DNA of 64,000 nt, taken from NCBI RefSeq assembly GCF_003852425.1, contig NZ_QAJN01000008.1, positions 62,001 to 126,000 of the forward strand, written 5' to 3'. Each line of letters begins with the position of its first letter. Within the stretch, counting starts at the first letter, position 1. Below, piece after piece: positions 1-9,593 of the stretch. The stretch is from Paucibacter sp. KBW04. GTDB lineage: Bacteria > Pseudomonadota > Gammaproteobacteria > Burkholderiales > Burkholderiaceae_C. The notes under the pieces are model-generated. The model saw only the letters and a program-made list of their open reading frames with translations, ran no database searches and was not told the DNA's origin. The position numbers and the translations under genes were made by a program.

Positions 1-683
1 TCAAACATGGTGGCCACATGGGCCAGGAACTGCTGGCGCAGGCGCTGCGACTTGGCGTCTTGCTTGGTGTAGTAGTCGCGATCCGGCAGGCTGATGCCGC
101 CGGCAAAGGCGAAGGCGATCACCTGGCTGGAGTCGGCAAAGTCCTGGCCCGCGCCGAGGTTGAAAAAGAAGCGCGGGTTGTTGTTGCCCAGGTGCAGGGC
201 GGCGAGCAAGGCCGGCAGCTCTTGCTTGCTCTGCAAGGCCTGAATGCGGGCCAGCTGGGGCTGCAAGGGCTGCAGGCCCAGGCGATTGACCGCGGCCTCG
301 TCCATGCAGGCGGCGAAGTAGTCCCCCAGCTTGCCCTGGTTGGCGCTGCGCGGCTCGCCGCCGGGCTGGGCCAGTTTGTCGAGAATTCCCCACAGATAGC
401 GCTGATTGTCATCGGCCATCTTGGCGTAGACCGACCAGCGCGATTGGTCGGCCGGAATGGGGTTGTTGAGCATCCAGCCGCCGCAGGCGTACTGATAAAA
501 ATCTTCACAGGGCTCGGCCTGCTTGTCCATCGCCGCCGGGTCCAGGCTGGGGGTGTAGGGCAGGGCTTGCAAGGGCGCTTGGGCGCTTGGCGCCTGGGCA
601 AGGGCCATTCCGGCCAGCAAGAGCAGGCTGGCAGCCAGCGAAGTTTTCAGCACAGCGGGGCGCTTGGGCATGGATGTAGGCAT
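1..683 (-). CDS. M13 family zinc metallopeptidase, N-terminal part (gene runs off the left edge)
   Basis: The reverse strand is open from an ATG at 683 to the window edge and encodes 227 residues. An alternative in-frame ATG lies at 671. The N-terminus is a hydrophobic signal peptide of about 25 residues, so the enzyme is exported, probably to the periplasm. The following region has the hallmark of the neprilysin/PepO (peptidase M13) N-terminal domain, PCEDFYQYACGGW near residue 53, then NPIPADQSRW. Family members are oligopeptidases whose HExxH zinc site is in the C-terminal half, which lies outside this window, so catalytic competence cannot be judged. Longer ORFs in other frames of this stretch are shadows. 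Family assignment is firm; substrate is unknown. Confidence 0.88.
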   Translation of the reverse strand, partial: MPTSMPKRPAVLKTSLAASLLLLAGMALAQAPSAQAPLQALPYTPSLDPAAMDKQAEPCEDFYQYACGGWMLNNPIPADQSRWSVYAKMADDNQRYLWGILDKLAQPGGEPRSANQGKLGDYFAACMDEAAVNRLGLQPLQPQLARIQALQSKQELPALLAALHLGNNNPRFFFNLGAGQDFADSSQVIAFAFAGGISLPDRDYYTKQDAKSQRLRQQFLAHVATMF

Positions 684-986
684 GGAGAAGAGGCGGTTTC
701 GGTCTGAGGGTCGCCCATTCTCTGCCAAGCCGCCAGCGCCGGGTGAAGGATAGCGAGGGCAAGGTTCAAGCGGCTTGAGCCAGCACAAATAGCGGCCGTA
801 GGTGAACAGCAACATAACGCCTTACTCGCCGGACCGATGATATTGATCTAAGCTGCGACGACTGTCTGCGTTACTCCCGAGCCGGGGTGTGCTCGCAAGT
901 GCGGCGGGGGCCTCATCCGTCTCGCCGCAACTCGCTCGCAAACCCTCGCCTCAGAAATGAACGAAGCCGAGGATCCTGGGGGCCCA

Positions 987-2108
987 ATGTCCAAACCCAC
1001 CGTGCTGGTTGTTGATGATGAGCCGTTGAACCTGTCGGTTCTGTCCAAGCTATTGAATCCGCTCTACCGGGTGCTGGGTGCACGTTCGGGCCCTAGCGCC
1101 CTGGCCTTGCTGGAGAGCGAAGCGCCCGACCTGATCCTGCTCGACGTGATGATGCCGGAGATGGACGGCTATAGCGTGCTGCAGCGGCTCAAGCAGTCGG
1201 AGCGCAACCGCCACATCCCGGTGATCTTTGTCACCGCCCTGGGCGCCGAGCTGGATGAGGAACATGGCCTGCAGCTGGGCGCCATGGACTACATCGTCAA
1301 ACCCATCAAACCCACGGTGGTGCTGGCCCGGGTGCGCACTCAGCTGGCCTTGAAGCAAGCGCGCGACGCCTTGTCCGACCAGAACACCTGGCTGGAGCAG
1401 GAGGTGGCCCGCCGCATGCGCGAGAGCCTGATCGCGCAAGACCTGACCCTCTGCGCCATGGCCGAGTTGGCCGAGACGCGTGACAACGAGACCGGCAATC
1501 ACATCCTGCGCACCCAGTCCTATGTGGAGGCGCTGGCGCGGCGCCTGCAGCACACGCCAGGCTATGCCGAGGAGCTGAGCGAGGCCCAGCTGCAGCGCAT
1601 CGTCAAGGCCTCGCCCATGCACGATATCGGCAAGATCGGCATTCGCGACGACATCCTGCTCAAGCCCGGCCCGCTGACGGCCGAGGAGTTTGAGATCATG
1701 AAAACGCATGCCCGCATCGGCGGCGACGCCATCGCCCATGCCATCGGCAAGGCCTTGAACATGCATTTCCCCGAGGGCGTGCCGGATCAGGCCGAGTACC
1801 CGGAGTCGGTGCGCTTTCTGGAAGCGGCCCGCATCATCGCCACCCATCACCATGAACGTTGGGACGGGCGCGGCTACCCGGATGCCCTGGCCGGCCGCGC
1901 CGTGCCCCTGCCGGCCCGCCTGATGGCCCTGGCCGATGTGTTCGATGCTCTGACCACCCGGCGCGTCTACAAAGAACCCTGGACCATTGCCACCGCCACC
2001 GAGCACATCAAGGCCCAGGCCGGCGCCCACTTTGACCCGCAGATCGTCGAAGCATTTCTGGACATCCAGGATCAATTCGCCGCCATCTCCGCCCGCCTGA
2101 GTGACTGA
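987..2108 (+). CDS. Response regulator with HD-GYP domain (probable cyclic-di-GMP phosphodiesterase)
   Basis: A protein of about 373 residues. Residues 1-120 form a receiver domain (VLVVDDEP acidic pair, phospho-acceptor Asp in LILLDVMMPEMDG, Lys in IVKPIKP). A short helical linker leads to an HD-GYP domain with the HD motif in HDIGKIGIRDD and the signature HHERWDGRGYP. Known HD-GYP proteins with this layout hydrolyse cyclic di-GMP and control motility or biofilm. The start at 987 gives a receiver domain beginning in the usual way; an in-frame ATG at 957 would add ten residues unlike the family. Its 3' end lies just upstream of the giant hybrid kinase, suggesting co-transcription and a functional partnership. 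The 303 bases upstream (684-986) hold no gene and only an unresolved promoter. Confidence 0.93.
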   Translation: MSKPTVLVVDDEPLNLSVLSKLLNPLYRVLGARSGPSALALLESEAPDLILLDVMMPEMDGYSVLQRLKQSERNRHIPVIFVTALGAELDEEHGLQLGAMDYIVKPIKPTVVLARVRTQLALKQARDALSDQNTWLEQEVARRMRESLIAQDLTLCAMAELAETRDNETGNHILRTQSYVEALARRLQHTPGYAEELSEAQLQRIVKASPMHDIGKIGIRDDILLKPGPLTAEEFEIMKTHARIGGDAIAHAIGKALNMHFPEGVPDQAEYPESVRFLEAARIIATHHHERWDGRGYPDALAGRAVPLPARLMALADVFDALTTRRVYKEPWTIATATEHIKAQAGAHFDPQIVEAFLDIQDQFAAISARLSD

Positions 2109-2154
2109 GGCCCGCCGGGCCCGACTTCGTCTTGATAGATCAATGGAAGCCCGC

Positions 2155-5100
2155 ATGAGCCAGACCGCGGCCAGCAAACAAAGCCCTTTCGCCAGACCGG
2201 TGCTGGAGATCGCCAGCACGCAGGTGATCGCGGTCAAACCCCAGGACGATTTGATGGTGGCGGCCCGCCTGATGGCCAAACACCGCATCTCCTTCGTGCC
2301 GGTGTTGAACGAGCAGGGTCGACCGCTGGGCGTGCTGACCGAGGCCCGCCTGCTCAGCGCCCTGCGCGACTACCAACGCCAGGGGGGTGAGCCCTCGCGC
2401 TGGGGCAAGCCGGCGGCTGAGCACAAGCCGCATGCGGCAGGCAAACCCGCCCTGCCCGAGCTGCATATGCTGGAGGTCTTGCAGCCTCCCCTCTGTGTGC
2501 CTCAGCACATGAGTTGCGAGGAGGCCTACCGGCGCTGCCTGAGCCAGAACGTCCACCATCTGATGGTGGTCGATGAAGACGGGCTGGTGCTGGCCGTGGC
2601 CAGCGAAACCGACTTCCGCCTGCACCTCAATCTCAGCACATTGGCCGGGCGCCGCCTGGTGCCCTCGGTGATGAGCCATGTGGCCAACACCTTGCGACCG
2701 AGCGAGAAGGTCATCGACGCCCTGGCCATGATGACGCAGAGCGTGGACGGCAGCGTGGTGGTGGCGGTGGACGGCGAGCCGGTAGGCGTGCTGACCTCGC
2801 GCGACACCACCCGTTTCTTCGCCGCCCGCATGGACATGAGCCAGCTGTCCCTGGGCGAGGTGATGAGTCAGCCGGTGCAGACCATCACCGCCCAAGCCAC
2901 CATCAACCAGGCGGCCGAACAGATGCTGGAGCACCGCCTGCGCCATCTGGTCGTGGTGGACGAGGACCGCCAAGTCATCGGCATGCTCAGCGAGCATGAT
3001 CTGACCCGCTCCATGGCCATGGGCGTGCTGGACACCGCCATCGAGAACGACCGCGCCCACCAGCAGGCCGTGCTCAACGCCATCCCGGATCTGGTCTGGA
3101 TGAAAGATGCCGACGGCGTCTACCTCAGCTGCAACCCCCGCTTCGAGCAGCTGTTTGGCGCGCCCGAGGCCGAGATCCGTGGGCGCAGCGACCGGGACTT
3201 TGTCAGCCCCGCCCAGGCCGAGGCCTTTCGCGAGCACGACCGCCTGGCCATGGTCAGCGCGCGCCCCATCACCCGCGAAGAGGAGGTGGTGTTCGCCAGC
3301 GACGGCCACAAGGAGCTGCTGCAAACCATCAAGACCGCTGTGCGCGATGCCGACGGCAGCCTGCTGGGCGTGCTGGGCATAGGCCGCGATATCAGCACCC
3401 TGCGCCGGGTCGAAAGCGAGTACCGCTTTCTGTTTGAGCACAACCCTGCCCCGATGCTGATCTACGAGCTGGACGGCATGGCGATAAAGGCGGTCAATCC
3501 AGCCTTCTGCACCCTGTTCGGCTACAGCGAGGCCGAGGCCAAGCGGCTCACCACGCCCGAGCTCTTTCTGCCCGAAGACCGAAGCGCCCTGCTGCAGGCG
3601 GTGCAGGCCTATAGCCAAATGCCAGCGGATACCAAGGGCCCGATCTGCGAGCCCTTGGGCCACGCGAAACGGGGCGTGGGCGAGTGGCGTCAGGTGCGCA
3701 AAGATGGCAGCCTGGTCCACGTCTTGGCCCATTCTCACGAGGTGGACTATGGCGGCCGCAAATGCCGCATGGTGGCCCTCAGCGATGTCTCCCGGCTCCA
3801 CCGCGATCAACGCCGCGACCGCAGCCGCCTGGCCCTGATGGAGAGCCTGGCTCATGGCGACAGCCTGCCCTCCTTGCTAGAGCAGCTGATACGCCATCAC
3901 GAGGCCGAGTACCCCGACAGCCTGTGCTCCATCCTGCTGCTGAAGGAGGACGGGCTGACCGTCACGGTGGCCGCCGCGCCCAGCCTGCCCAGCTTCTTCA
4001 ACGAGGCGATCGAGGGCATGACGATCAGCCCCACGGCAGGCTCTTGCGGGGCGGCCATGTCCTTGCGCCAAAGAGTGGTGGTGGAGGACATCAACAGCCA
4101 CCCCAACTGGCGCCCCTTCTTGCCGCTGACGCAGAAGGCCGGGCTGGGCTCCTGCTGGTCCGAACCCATCATCGGCCCGCAAGGCCGGGTGCTGGGCTCC
4201 TTCGCCGTCTACCGCCGCCAGCCCTTCAGGCTGAGCGACGAAGAGGTGGAGCAGTTCAACTTCTCGGTGCAGCTGGCCGCCACCGCCATCACCCAGGGCG
4301 TCACCCACCGCCTGCTGCGCGCCAGCGAGGGGCGCTTGCAAGACATTCTGCGCAATCTGCCCGACATCGTCTGGCTGAAGAACCCGCAGGGCGAGTACCT
4401 CAGCGTCAACGCCATGTTTGAGCGCATGGTGAACCGGCCCGCGGCCGAGGTGATAGGCCGCTGCGACGCCGATTTTGTTGATGTCCAAACCGCCACCCAG
4501 CTGGAGGCCATCGACGCCGGCGTGCTCAGCACCCGCCAGCCCCACACCAGCGAGCGCTGGGTCACCTTGCTGCGCGACGGTTATCGCGGTCTGTTCGAGG
4601 TCATCAAGACCCCGCTCTACGACGACAGCGGCGAACCGGTCGGCGTGCTGGCCGTGGCGCGCGACATCACCTTGCTGAAGAACGGTGCCCGAGCCATCGC
4701 CGAGCAGGAGCGGCTGATCGACACCATGTTCAGCCAGACCACCGATGCCATCGTGCTGCTGGACCCGCGCAGCGGCGCCTTCGTCACCTTTAACAATGCG
4801 GCCTGCGAAGGCCTGGGCTATAGCCGCGAGGCCTTCGCCAAGCTGCGTCCGCATGATTTGCAAGAGGAGTTGAGCGAGGCGCAGATCCAGGAAATGATTG
4901 CTCGCGCCCAGTCGGGTGAGCCCGTGCGATTCGAGACCCGGCACCGGCGCGCCGACGGCAGCACGCAGATCGCCGATCTGACCCTGCGCAGCCTGGACTA
5001 CGCGGGCAAGCCCTTGATATCGGCCGTCTGGCGCGACATCAGCGAGGCCAAGGCCAGCGAGATCCGCATCCGCCGCCTCAATCAGTCCTATGCCTTGCTC

Positions 5101-8028
5101 AGCGAGGTCAACGAGGCCATCGTGCGCCGCCGCAACACCCAGGACTTGCTGAGCGAGGTCTGCCGCATTGCCGTCGAAGTGGGCGGCTTCCGCATGGCCT
5201 GGGCCGGCCAGGTGAGCGAGGACGGCGAGCGGGTGATACCCCTGTTACATGCCGGCCATTCCAATGGTTATGTGGAGCAACTGCAGCTGTTCTTTGCCGA
5301 CAGCCACAGCCCCACGGTCAGAGCCTTGGACACCGGCCAGGCCGTGCTCATCCACGACATCGCGAAAGACGCGCGCATGAGCGCCTGGGCCGACGCGGCC
5401 CTGCAGCGCGGCTATGTCTCCATGGGCGCCTTCCCGATCGCGGTGGACGGGCGTATGTCCTTTGCCTTGATGGTCTATTCCGCCGCCAAAGACCATTTCG
5501 ACTCAGCCCAGGCGGAGCTGCTTTTGCGCCTGGCGCGCAATATCGGCTTCGCCCTGGACTTCAATGCGGCCGAGCTGGCGCAGCGCAAGGAGCAGCGCTT
5601 CCGCGAGCAGCTGATCGAGTCGGTGGCGGGCGTCTTCTACGTGATGAACCAGGAAGGCCAGCTGCTGCAATGGAACCGCCGGCTGGAGGAGATCAGCGGC
5701 TTCAGCGCGGCCGAGATCAGCGCACGCTCGGCGCTGGATTTCTTCGACGGGGCCGACCAGCTCCTCATCTCCCAGCGCATACGCGAGGCCCTGGAAACTG
5801 GGGAGGCCCAGGCCGAGGCGGCCTTGATCGCCAAGGACGGGCGACGCATGCCCTATCTCTTTGTCTCGCGCCTGATCGAGCTGGGCTCCGAGCCCATGAT
5901 CATAGGTACGGGCATCGACATCTCCGATCGCATCCGCTCCGAACAGGAGCTGGAGCGCTACCGCCAGCATCTGGAAGAGCTGGTGGACCTGCGCACGCTG
6001 GAGCTGAATGCGCTGAACACCCGACTCAGCCGCGAAGACCTGCGCCTGCGCGCCATGCTCTCGCTGAGCCAGCGCGCCGGCTCGCTCAGCGAACCCGATC
6101 TGCTGCAACTGGGCCTGGATGAAATCGCCCGCCTGAGTGCCTGCCCCATCGCCTGCCTGCACCGGGTTGATGAGGACGAGCGACTGGAGGAGGCGGTGAT
6201 TTGGAGCCAGTCCACCCCAGGCCAGATGCGGCAAATGCCGGGCACGCCGGATCGACACCCAGCTGCGGAGGAGTCGCCGCCGCCGCATCTGCTGGCGGCG
6301 GTGCTGGCGCGCCGCAAGGTGCTGCGCGCGGGTGACCACGCCGATGAAGAATCCAATGCCAATCTGGCCCTATGCCCGCCCGGCATCATGCGCGCCATGG
6401 GCCTGCCCTTCATCGAGGATGACAAGGTGCGGCTGCTGCTGTGCGTGGCGAACAAAAGCGTGCCCTTCAACGACACCGATCAGCGCGAGCTGCAGATGCT
6501 CGCCGGCGATCTCTGGGACATCATCCGGCGCCGCCGCATCGAGATCGCGTTGGAACAGGCCAAGCATGAGGCCGATGCCGCCAACCAGGCCAAGAGCGCC
6601 TTCCTGGCCAATATGAGCCACGAGATTCGCACGCCCATGAATGCGATTCTGGGCTTCGCCCATCTGCTCAAACGCGAGGGGCTGAGCCCCTCCCAGCTGG
6701 ACTATCAAAGCAAGATTTCAGACGCCAGCCAACACCTTTTGCAGGTGATCAACGACATCCTGGATTTCTCCAAGATCGAGGCCCACGAGATCCAGCTCGA
6801 TAAAACCGACTTCGCCCTGGCGGAAAGCCTGGAGCGGGTGCGCGCCATGTTGCAAGACCGGGCCAATAACAAGAAGGTTGCGCTGCGCGTGCAGGTGGGG
6901 TCGGCCTGCCCCACGGTGCTGCATGCCGATCGCCTGCGCCTGGAGCAGATCCTTTTGAACCTGCTCAGCAATGCGATCAAGTTCACCGAGCGCGGCTCGG
7001 TGGAGCTGCGTGTGCGCTGCGAGCCCTCCAGCGAGGGCGTGGCGCAGCTGCGCATCGAGGTGCAGGACACCGGCATCGGCATGCAGGCCCAGCAGATGAG
7101 CCGCTTGTTCGAGGCCTTCCACCAGGCCGATGCCTCCATCACCCGCCGCTTCGGCGGCACCGGCCTGGGCCTGGCCATCAGCAAGCGCCTGGCCCAGCTG
7201 ATGGGCGGCAGCATCGGTGTGCAGAGCAGCCCCGGCCTGGGCAGCACCTTCTGGGTGGAATTCCCGCTCAGCGCCGTGCTGGCCGAGGCCCAGACACCCC
7301 AGCCCGGCCCGGTGCAAGCGCCCAAGCCCAGCGGCAGCAGCATCTTGCGCGGTGCCCGCATACTGGTGGCCGAGGACGACTTCATCAACCAGGAGGTGGC
7401 AGGCGCCTTGCTGGAAAGCCATGGTGTGGTGACCGAGATGGCGGACAACGGCCTGGAGGCCGTGCGCAAGGCCGCCGAGAAGCCCTACGACCTGATCCTG
7501 ATGGATGTGCACATGCCCGAGATGGACGGCCTGCAAGCCACGGTCCAGATCCGTCAGACCCAGGCCGGTGCCACCATCCCCATCATCGCCATGACGGCCA
7601 GCGCCTTTGCCGAGGACCGCATGCACTGCATCAGCGCCGGCATGAATGATTTCTTGGCCAAGCCGGTGGCGCCGGACGAATTGGAGCGCTGCCTGCGCAA
7701 CTGGCTGCCTGCAAGTGCGGGCAGCGAACCGGTGCCGACTCCCAGCCCGCTGCCCCCCAGCAAGCCCGCCCCCAGCTACATCAGCTGGCCGGCCTTGCTC
7801 GATCAGCTGCTGAGCCTGCAAACCCTGCTGCAATCGCAAGACACCGCCGCCATCGACGCCATCGATCGCCTCACGCCCAGCCTGGTCTACGCCTTTGGCA
7901 ATGAGGGCCATGTGCTGAACACCCAGGTGCAGAACTTCAGTTTCGACACCGCTTTGAGCACGTTGAAGAGCATGGTGAGCAAGGCGCGCCGCCAGCTGCA
8001 AGAGGAGGGCCATGGCGAAGCTGGATAA
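2155..8028 (+). CDS. Giant hybrid sensor histidine kinase with four CBS domains, five PAS and three GAF domains
   Basis: About 1957 residues. Order seen: four CBS repeats (about 18-290), PAS (305-420), PAS (422-555), GAF (575-725), PAS (738-860), PAS (870-985), GAF (995-1145), PAS (1150-1275), coiled linker, GAF (1296-1455), HisKA with SHEIRTPMNAILGF (His near 1489), HATPase with DTGIGM and GGTGLGLAISKRL, receiver domain with phospho-acceptor Asp near 1784 (LILMDVHMPEMDG), and a helical tail of about 100 residues. No transmembrane segment is evident, so it looks cytosolic. CBS domains bind adenine nucleotides, suggesting energy or nucleotide sensing beside PAS/GAF ligands. ATG 2155 is preferred; ATG 2143 and GTG 2101 are in frame. 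The tail has no clear Hpt histidine. The likely output partner is the upstream HD-GYP regulator. Confidence 0.92.
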   Translation: MSQTAASKQSPFARPVLEIASTQVIAVKPQDDLMVAARLMAKHRISFVPVLNEQGRPLGVLTEARLLSALRDYQRQGGEPSRWGKPAAEHKPHAAGKPALPELHMLEVLQPPLCVPQHMSCEEAYRRCLSQNVHHLMVVDEDGLVLAVASETDFRLHLNLSTLAGRRLVPSVMSHVANTLRPSEKVIDALAMMTQSVDGSVVVAVDGEPVGVLTSRDTTRFFAARMDMSQLSLGEVMSQPVQTITAQATINQAAEQMLEHRLRHLVVVDEDRQVIGMLSEHDLTRSMAMGVLDTAIENDRAHQQAVLNAIPDLVWMKDADGVYLSCNPRFEQLFGAPEAEIRGRSDRDFVSPAQAEAFREHDRLAMVSARPITREEEVVFASDGHKELLQTIKTAVRDADGSLLGVLGIGRDISTLRRVESEYRFLFEHNPAPMLIYELDGMAIKAVNPAFCTLFGYSEAEAKRLTTPELFLPEDRSALLQAVQAYSQMPADTKGPICEPLGHAKRGVGEWRQVRKDGSLVHVLAHSHEVDYGGRKCRMVALSDVSRLHRDQRRDRSRLALMESLAHGDSLPSLLEQLIRHHEAEYPDSLCSILLLKEDGLTVTVAAAPSLPSFFNEAIEGMTISPTAGSCGAAMSLRQRVVVEDINSHPNWRPFLPLTQKAGLGSCWSEPIIGPQGRVLGSFAVYRRQPFRLSDEEVEQFNFSVQLAATAITQGVTHRLLRASEGRLQDILRNLPDIVWLKNPQGEYLSVNAMFERMVNRPAAEVIGRCDADFVDVQTATQLEAIDAGVLSTRQPHTSERWVTLLRDGYRGLFEVIKTPLYDDSGEPVGVLAVARDITLLKNGARAIAEQERLIDTMFSQTTDAIVLLDPRSGAFVTFNNAACEGLGYSREAFAKLRPHDLQEELSEAQIQEMIARAQSGEPVRFETRHRRADGSTQIADLTLRSLDYAGKPLISAVWRDISEAKASEIRIRRLNQSYALLSEVNEAIVRRRNTQDLLSEVCRIAVEVGGFRMAWAGQVSEDGERVIPLLHAGHSNGYVEQLQLFFADSHSPTVRALDTGQAVLIHDIAKDARMSAWADAALQRGYVSMGAFPIAVDGRMSFALMVYSAAKDHFDSAQAELLLRLARNIGFALDFNAAELAQRKEQRFREQLIESVAGVFYVMNQEGQLLQWNRRLEEISGFSAAEISARSALDFFDGADQLLISQRIREALETGEAQAEAALIAKDGRRMPYLFVSRLIELGSEPMIIGTGIDISDRIRSEQELERYRQHLEELVDLRTLELNALNTRLSREDLRLRAMLSLSQRAGSLSEPDLLQLGLDEIARLSACPIACLHRVDEDERLEEAVIWSQSTPGQMRQMPGTPDRHPAAEESPPPHLLAAVLARRKVLRAGDHADEESNANLALCPPGIMRAMGLPFIEDDKVRLLLCVANKSVPFNDTDQRELQMLAGDLWDIIRRRRIEIALEQAKHEADAANQAKSAFLANMSHEIRTPMNAILGFAHLLKREGLSPSQLDYQSKISDASQHLLQVINDILDFSKIEAHEIQLDKTDFALAESLERVRAMLQDRANNKKVALRVQVGSACPTVLHADRLRLEQILLNLLSNAIKFTERGSVELRVRCEPSSEGVAQLRIEVQDTGIGMQAQQMSRLFEAFHQADASITRRFGGTGLGLAISKRLAQLMGGSIGVQSSPGLGSTFWVEFPLSAVLAEAQTPQPGPVQAPKPSGSSILRGARILVAEDDFINQEVAGALLESHGVVTEMADNGLEAVRKAAEKPYDLILMDVHMPEMDGLQATVQIRQTQAGATIPIIAMTASAFAEDRMHCISAGMNDFLAKPVAPDELERCLRNWLPASAGSEPVPTPSPLPPSKPAPSYISWPALLDQLLSLQTLLQSQDTAAIDAIDRLTPSLVYAFGNEGHVLNTQVQNFSFDTALSTLKSMVSKARRQLQEEGHGEAG

Positions 8029-8064
8029 TGGCCCCCTGCCCCTGCGGGGCCTGAGACAGGAGCC

Positions 8065-8691
8065 ATGCCCAAGCCTTTGCCTTCCCAGCGGACTTCTCGC
8101 TTGTCCGCCCAGTCCTGGACGACGCAACGATTCACCCACCCAGCCGCTTGGCTGCTGGGTGCCTGCGGCCTGGCGGCCCTGCTGAGTGGCTGTGGCCTGA
8201 GCAATTCCATCGTCTCCACCAACAAGACCCCCGTCTATCAGAACGAGCGCTTTCAGTCGGACGACACCTTCTCCCGCCTCTTCGACGGCCCGGTGGACGA
8301 GGTCTGCGAAGCCGCGCGCCGCACCTTGCTGAGCCAGGGCTATGTGATCACCAGCGCACCGGGCGGCAGCGTCTCAGGGCGCAAGCGCTTCCAGCCCGAT
8401 GGCGAGGTGCATGTGGAGATCACCTTCAATGTGGTCTGCGTGCCCGATGGTCGCAACGACCAGGTCACCACCGCCTACGTCTCGGCCCAGCAGGACCGTT
8501 ACGCGCTCAAGAAGAACCCCAACTCGGCCAGCCTGGGCGTCAGCGCCCTGGGCTCGATCTCGGTGCCGCTCTCGTCCTCGGACGACTCCCTCGTCAAGGT
8601 CGCCTCCGAAACCATTCCGGCCGGTGCCTTCTACGACCGCTTCTTCAGCCTGATGCAGCGCCTGGCCTACGAGCGGGCGGCGGACAAGTAA
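8065..8691 (+). CDS. DUF2242-family lipoprotein
   Basis: A protein of 208 residues with a positively charged N-terminus, a hydrophobic stretch and a lipobox ending at Cys43 (LLSGC), so it is predicted to be lipid-anchored. The remainder resembles the DUF2242 family of proteobacterial lipoproteins, whose function is unknown. A good ribosome binding site (ACAGGAG) precedes the ATG. It lies 36 bases after the giant kinase on the same strand and may share its transcript. Its stop codon abuts the stop of the convergent CHAP gene. The lipoprotein call is firm from sequence; the family name is from recognition. Confidence 0.8.
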   Translation: MPKPLPSQRTSRLSAQSWTTQRFTHPAAWLLGACGLAALLSGCGLSNSIVSTNKTPVYQNERFQSDDTFSRLFDGPVDEVCEAARRTLLSQGYVITSAPGGSVSGRKRFQPDGEVHVEITFNVVCVPDGRNDQVTTAYVSAQQDRYALKKNPNSASLGVSALGSISVPLSSSDDSLVKVASETIPAGAFYDRFFSLMQRLAYERAADK

Positions 8692-9486
8692 CTAGCAAGG
8701 GCCGTAGTCAATATAGCCCTTGTTGATCTCGCCAACCTTGCGCACCAAGCGGTAGACACCACCGCCTTCGCGGGTACGGCTGGCGTCGGTATTGCCCTCG
8801 ATGGTGGTGAGCAGGCCGCCGGACACCGACTCGATGATGCCGGTGTGGCCCAGGCCGCCGCCATGGTCCATGATGAAGAGCATGCCGGGCTGCAAAAGAC
8901 CCGGATTGCCCTGGGCCGCCGCGGCCAGGATGCGCCGCGCGCCCTGGCTCTCGGCCATCTGCCAATGCTTGAGGCAGCCGCCGGTCTTGAACATGGGGTT
9001 GCCACGGTGCAATTGCTCGGCCGCCGTCTTGAAACACCAGTAGGTGAAGGCGCAGCACCAGGAAAATCCACCACCCAGGCCCACACTGGCCAGATAGCGC
9101 TCCACATCGGTGCCGCGATTGGAATCGGGCGGAACCTCGCGCACCTGCCTGGCCTCCTCGCCCCGGGCCACCTGGATGAGCTGATTGAGCAGAGGGATGG
9201 TGGACGCCGCCTGTTGAGGCACGGCCTGGGCGCCGAAGAGCAGGGCCCAGGTGATGGCGCCGACCTCGCCGTCCTGCTTCAGAGGCCGGCCCTGGCTGTC
9301 CACATGGCGGGCCTGGAAGAGCTTGATCACCTGGCGCATCTTGGGGCCGAATTGATCGTTGCTTTCGTCCAGCGTGAGCTTGGGATCATTGCCGATGCCG
9401 GGGTCCCGATTGAGCTGGATCTTCAGGGCTTTGACGATGGCGGCGTCGGGCTCGCCGACCTTGATCAGATGACCGGGGTATTGCAT
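8692..9486 (-). CDS. Peptidoglycan-binding and CHAP-domain protein (lysin-like amidase/endopeptidase)
   Basis: 264 residues from an ATG preceded by a strong AGGAGG site, so the longer in-frame upstream extension is rejected. Residues 1-85 look like a peptidoglycan-binding-1 domain with a helix ending in VIKLFQARHVDSQGRPL. The C-terminal half is CHAP-like: the candidate catalytic Cys is in FSWCCAFTYWCF, the His in GGLGHTGIIESV, and a Glu in TTIEGNTD. CHAP enzymes cut peptidoglycan crosslinks or stem peptides. There is no signal peptide, so export would need another route or lysis. No phage genes surround it. It is convergent with the DUF2242 gene and divergent from the helicase gene. Confidence 0.75.
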   Translation of the reverse strand: MQYPGHLIKVGEPDAAIVKALKIQLNRDPGIGNDPKLTLDESNDQFGPKMRQVIKLFQARHVDSQGRPLKQDGEVGAITWALLFGAQAVPQQAASTIPLLNQLIQVARGEEARQVREVPPDSNRGTDVERYLASVGLGGGFSWCCAFTYWCFKTAAEQLHRGNPMFKTGGCLKHWQMAESQGARRILAAAAQGNPGLLQPGMLFIMDHGGGLGHTGIIESVSGGLLTTIEGNTDASRTREGGGVYRLVRKVGEINKGYIDYGPC

Positions 9487-9593
9487 GGCGGACCTCCTGA
9501 ACTGCAGGGCTGGGTGCGGCCAGTGTCGGCAGCAAGCGCTGGGCCGCACATCCCTAAATGGGGTGAGGGTCAGATCTGTGCTCCACTCTCGGG

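Noticed and set aside
18-707. Long plus-strand ORF of 229 aa at the left edge
   Set aside because: It is antisense to the M13 peptidase reading frame, whose protein motifs are unmistakable, and its product has no recognisable features.
1050-3855. Large minus-strand ORFs (412 and 571 aa) opposite the HD-GYP and kinase genes
   Set aside because: Histidine-, alanine- and glycine-rich shadow translations of GC-rich coding sequence; the plus-strand products have complete domains.
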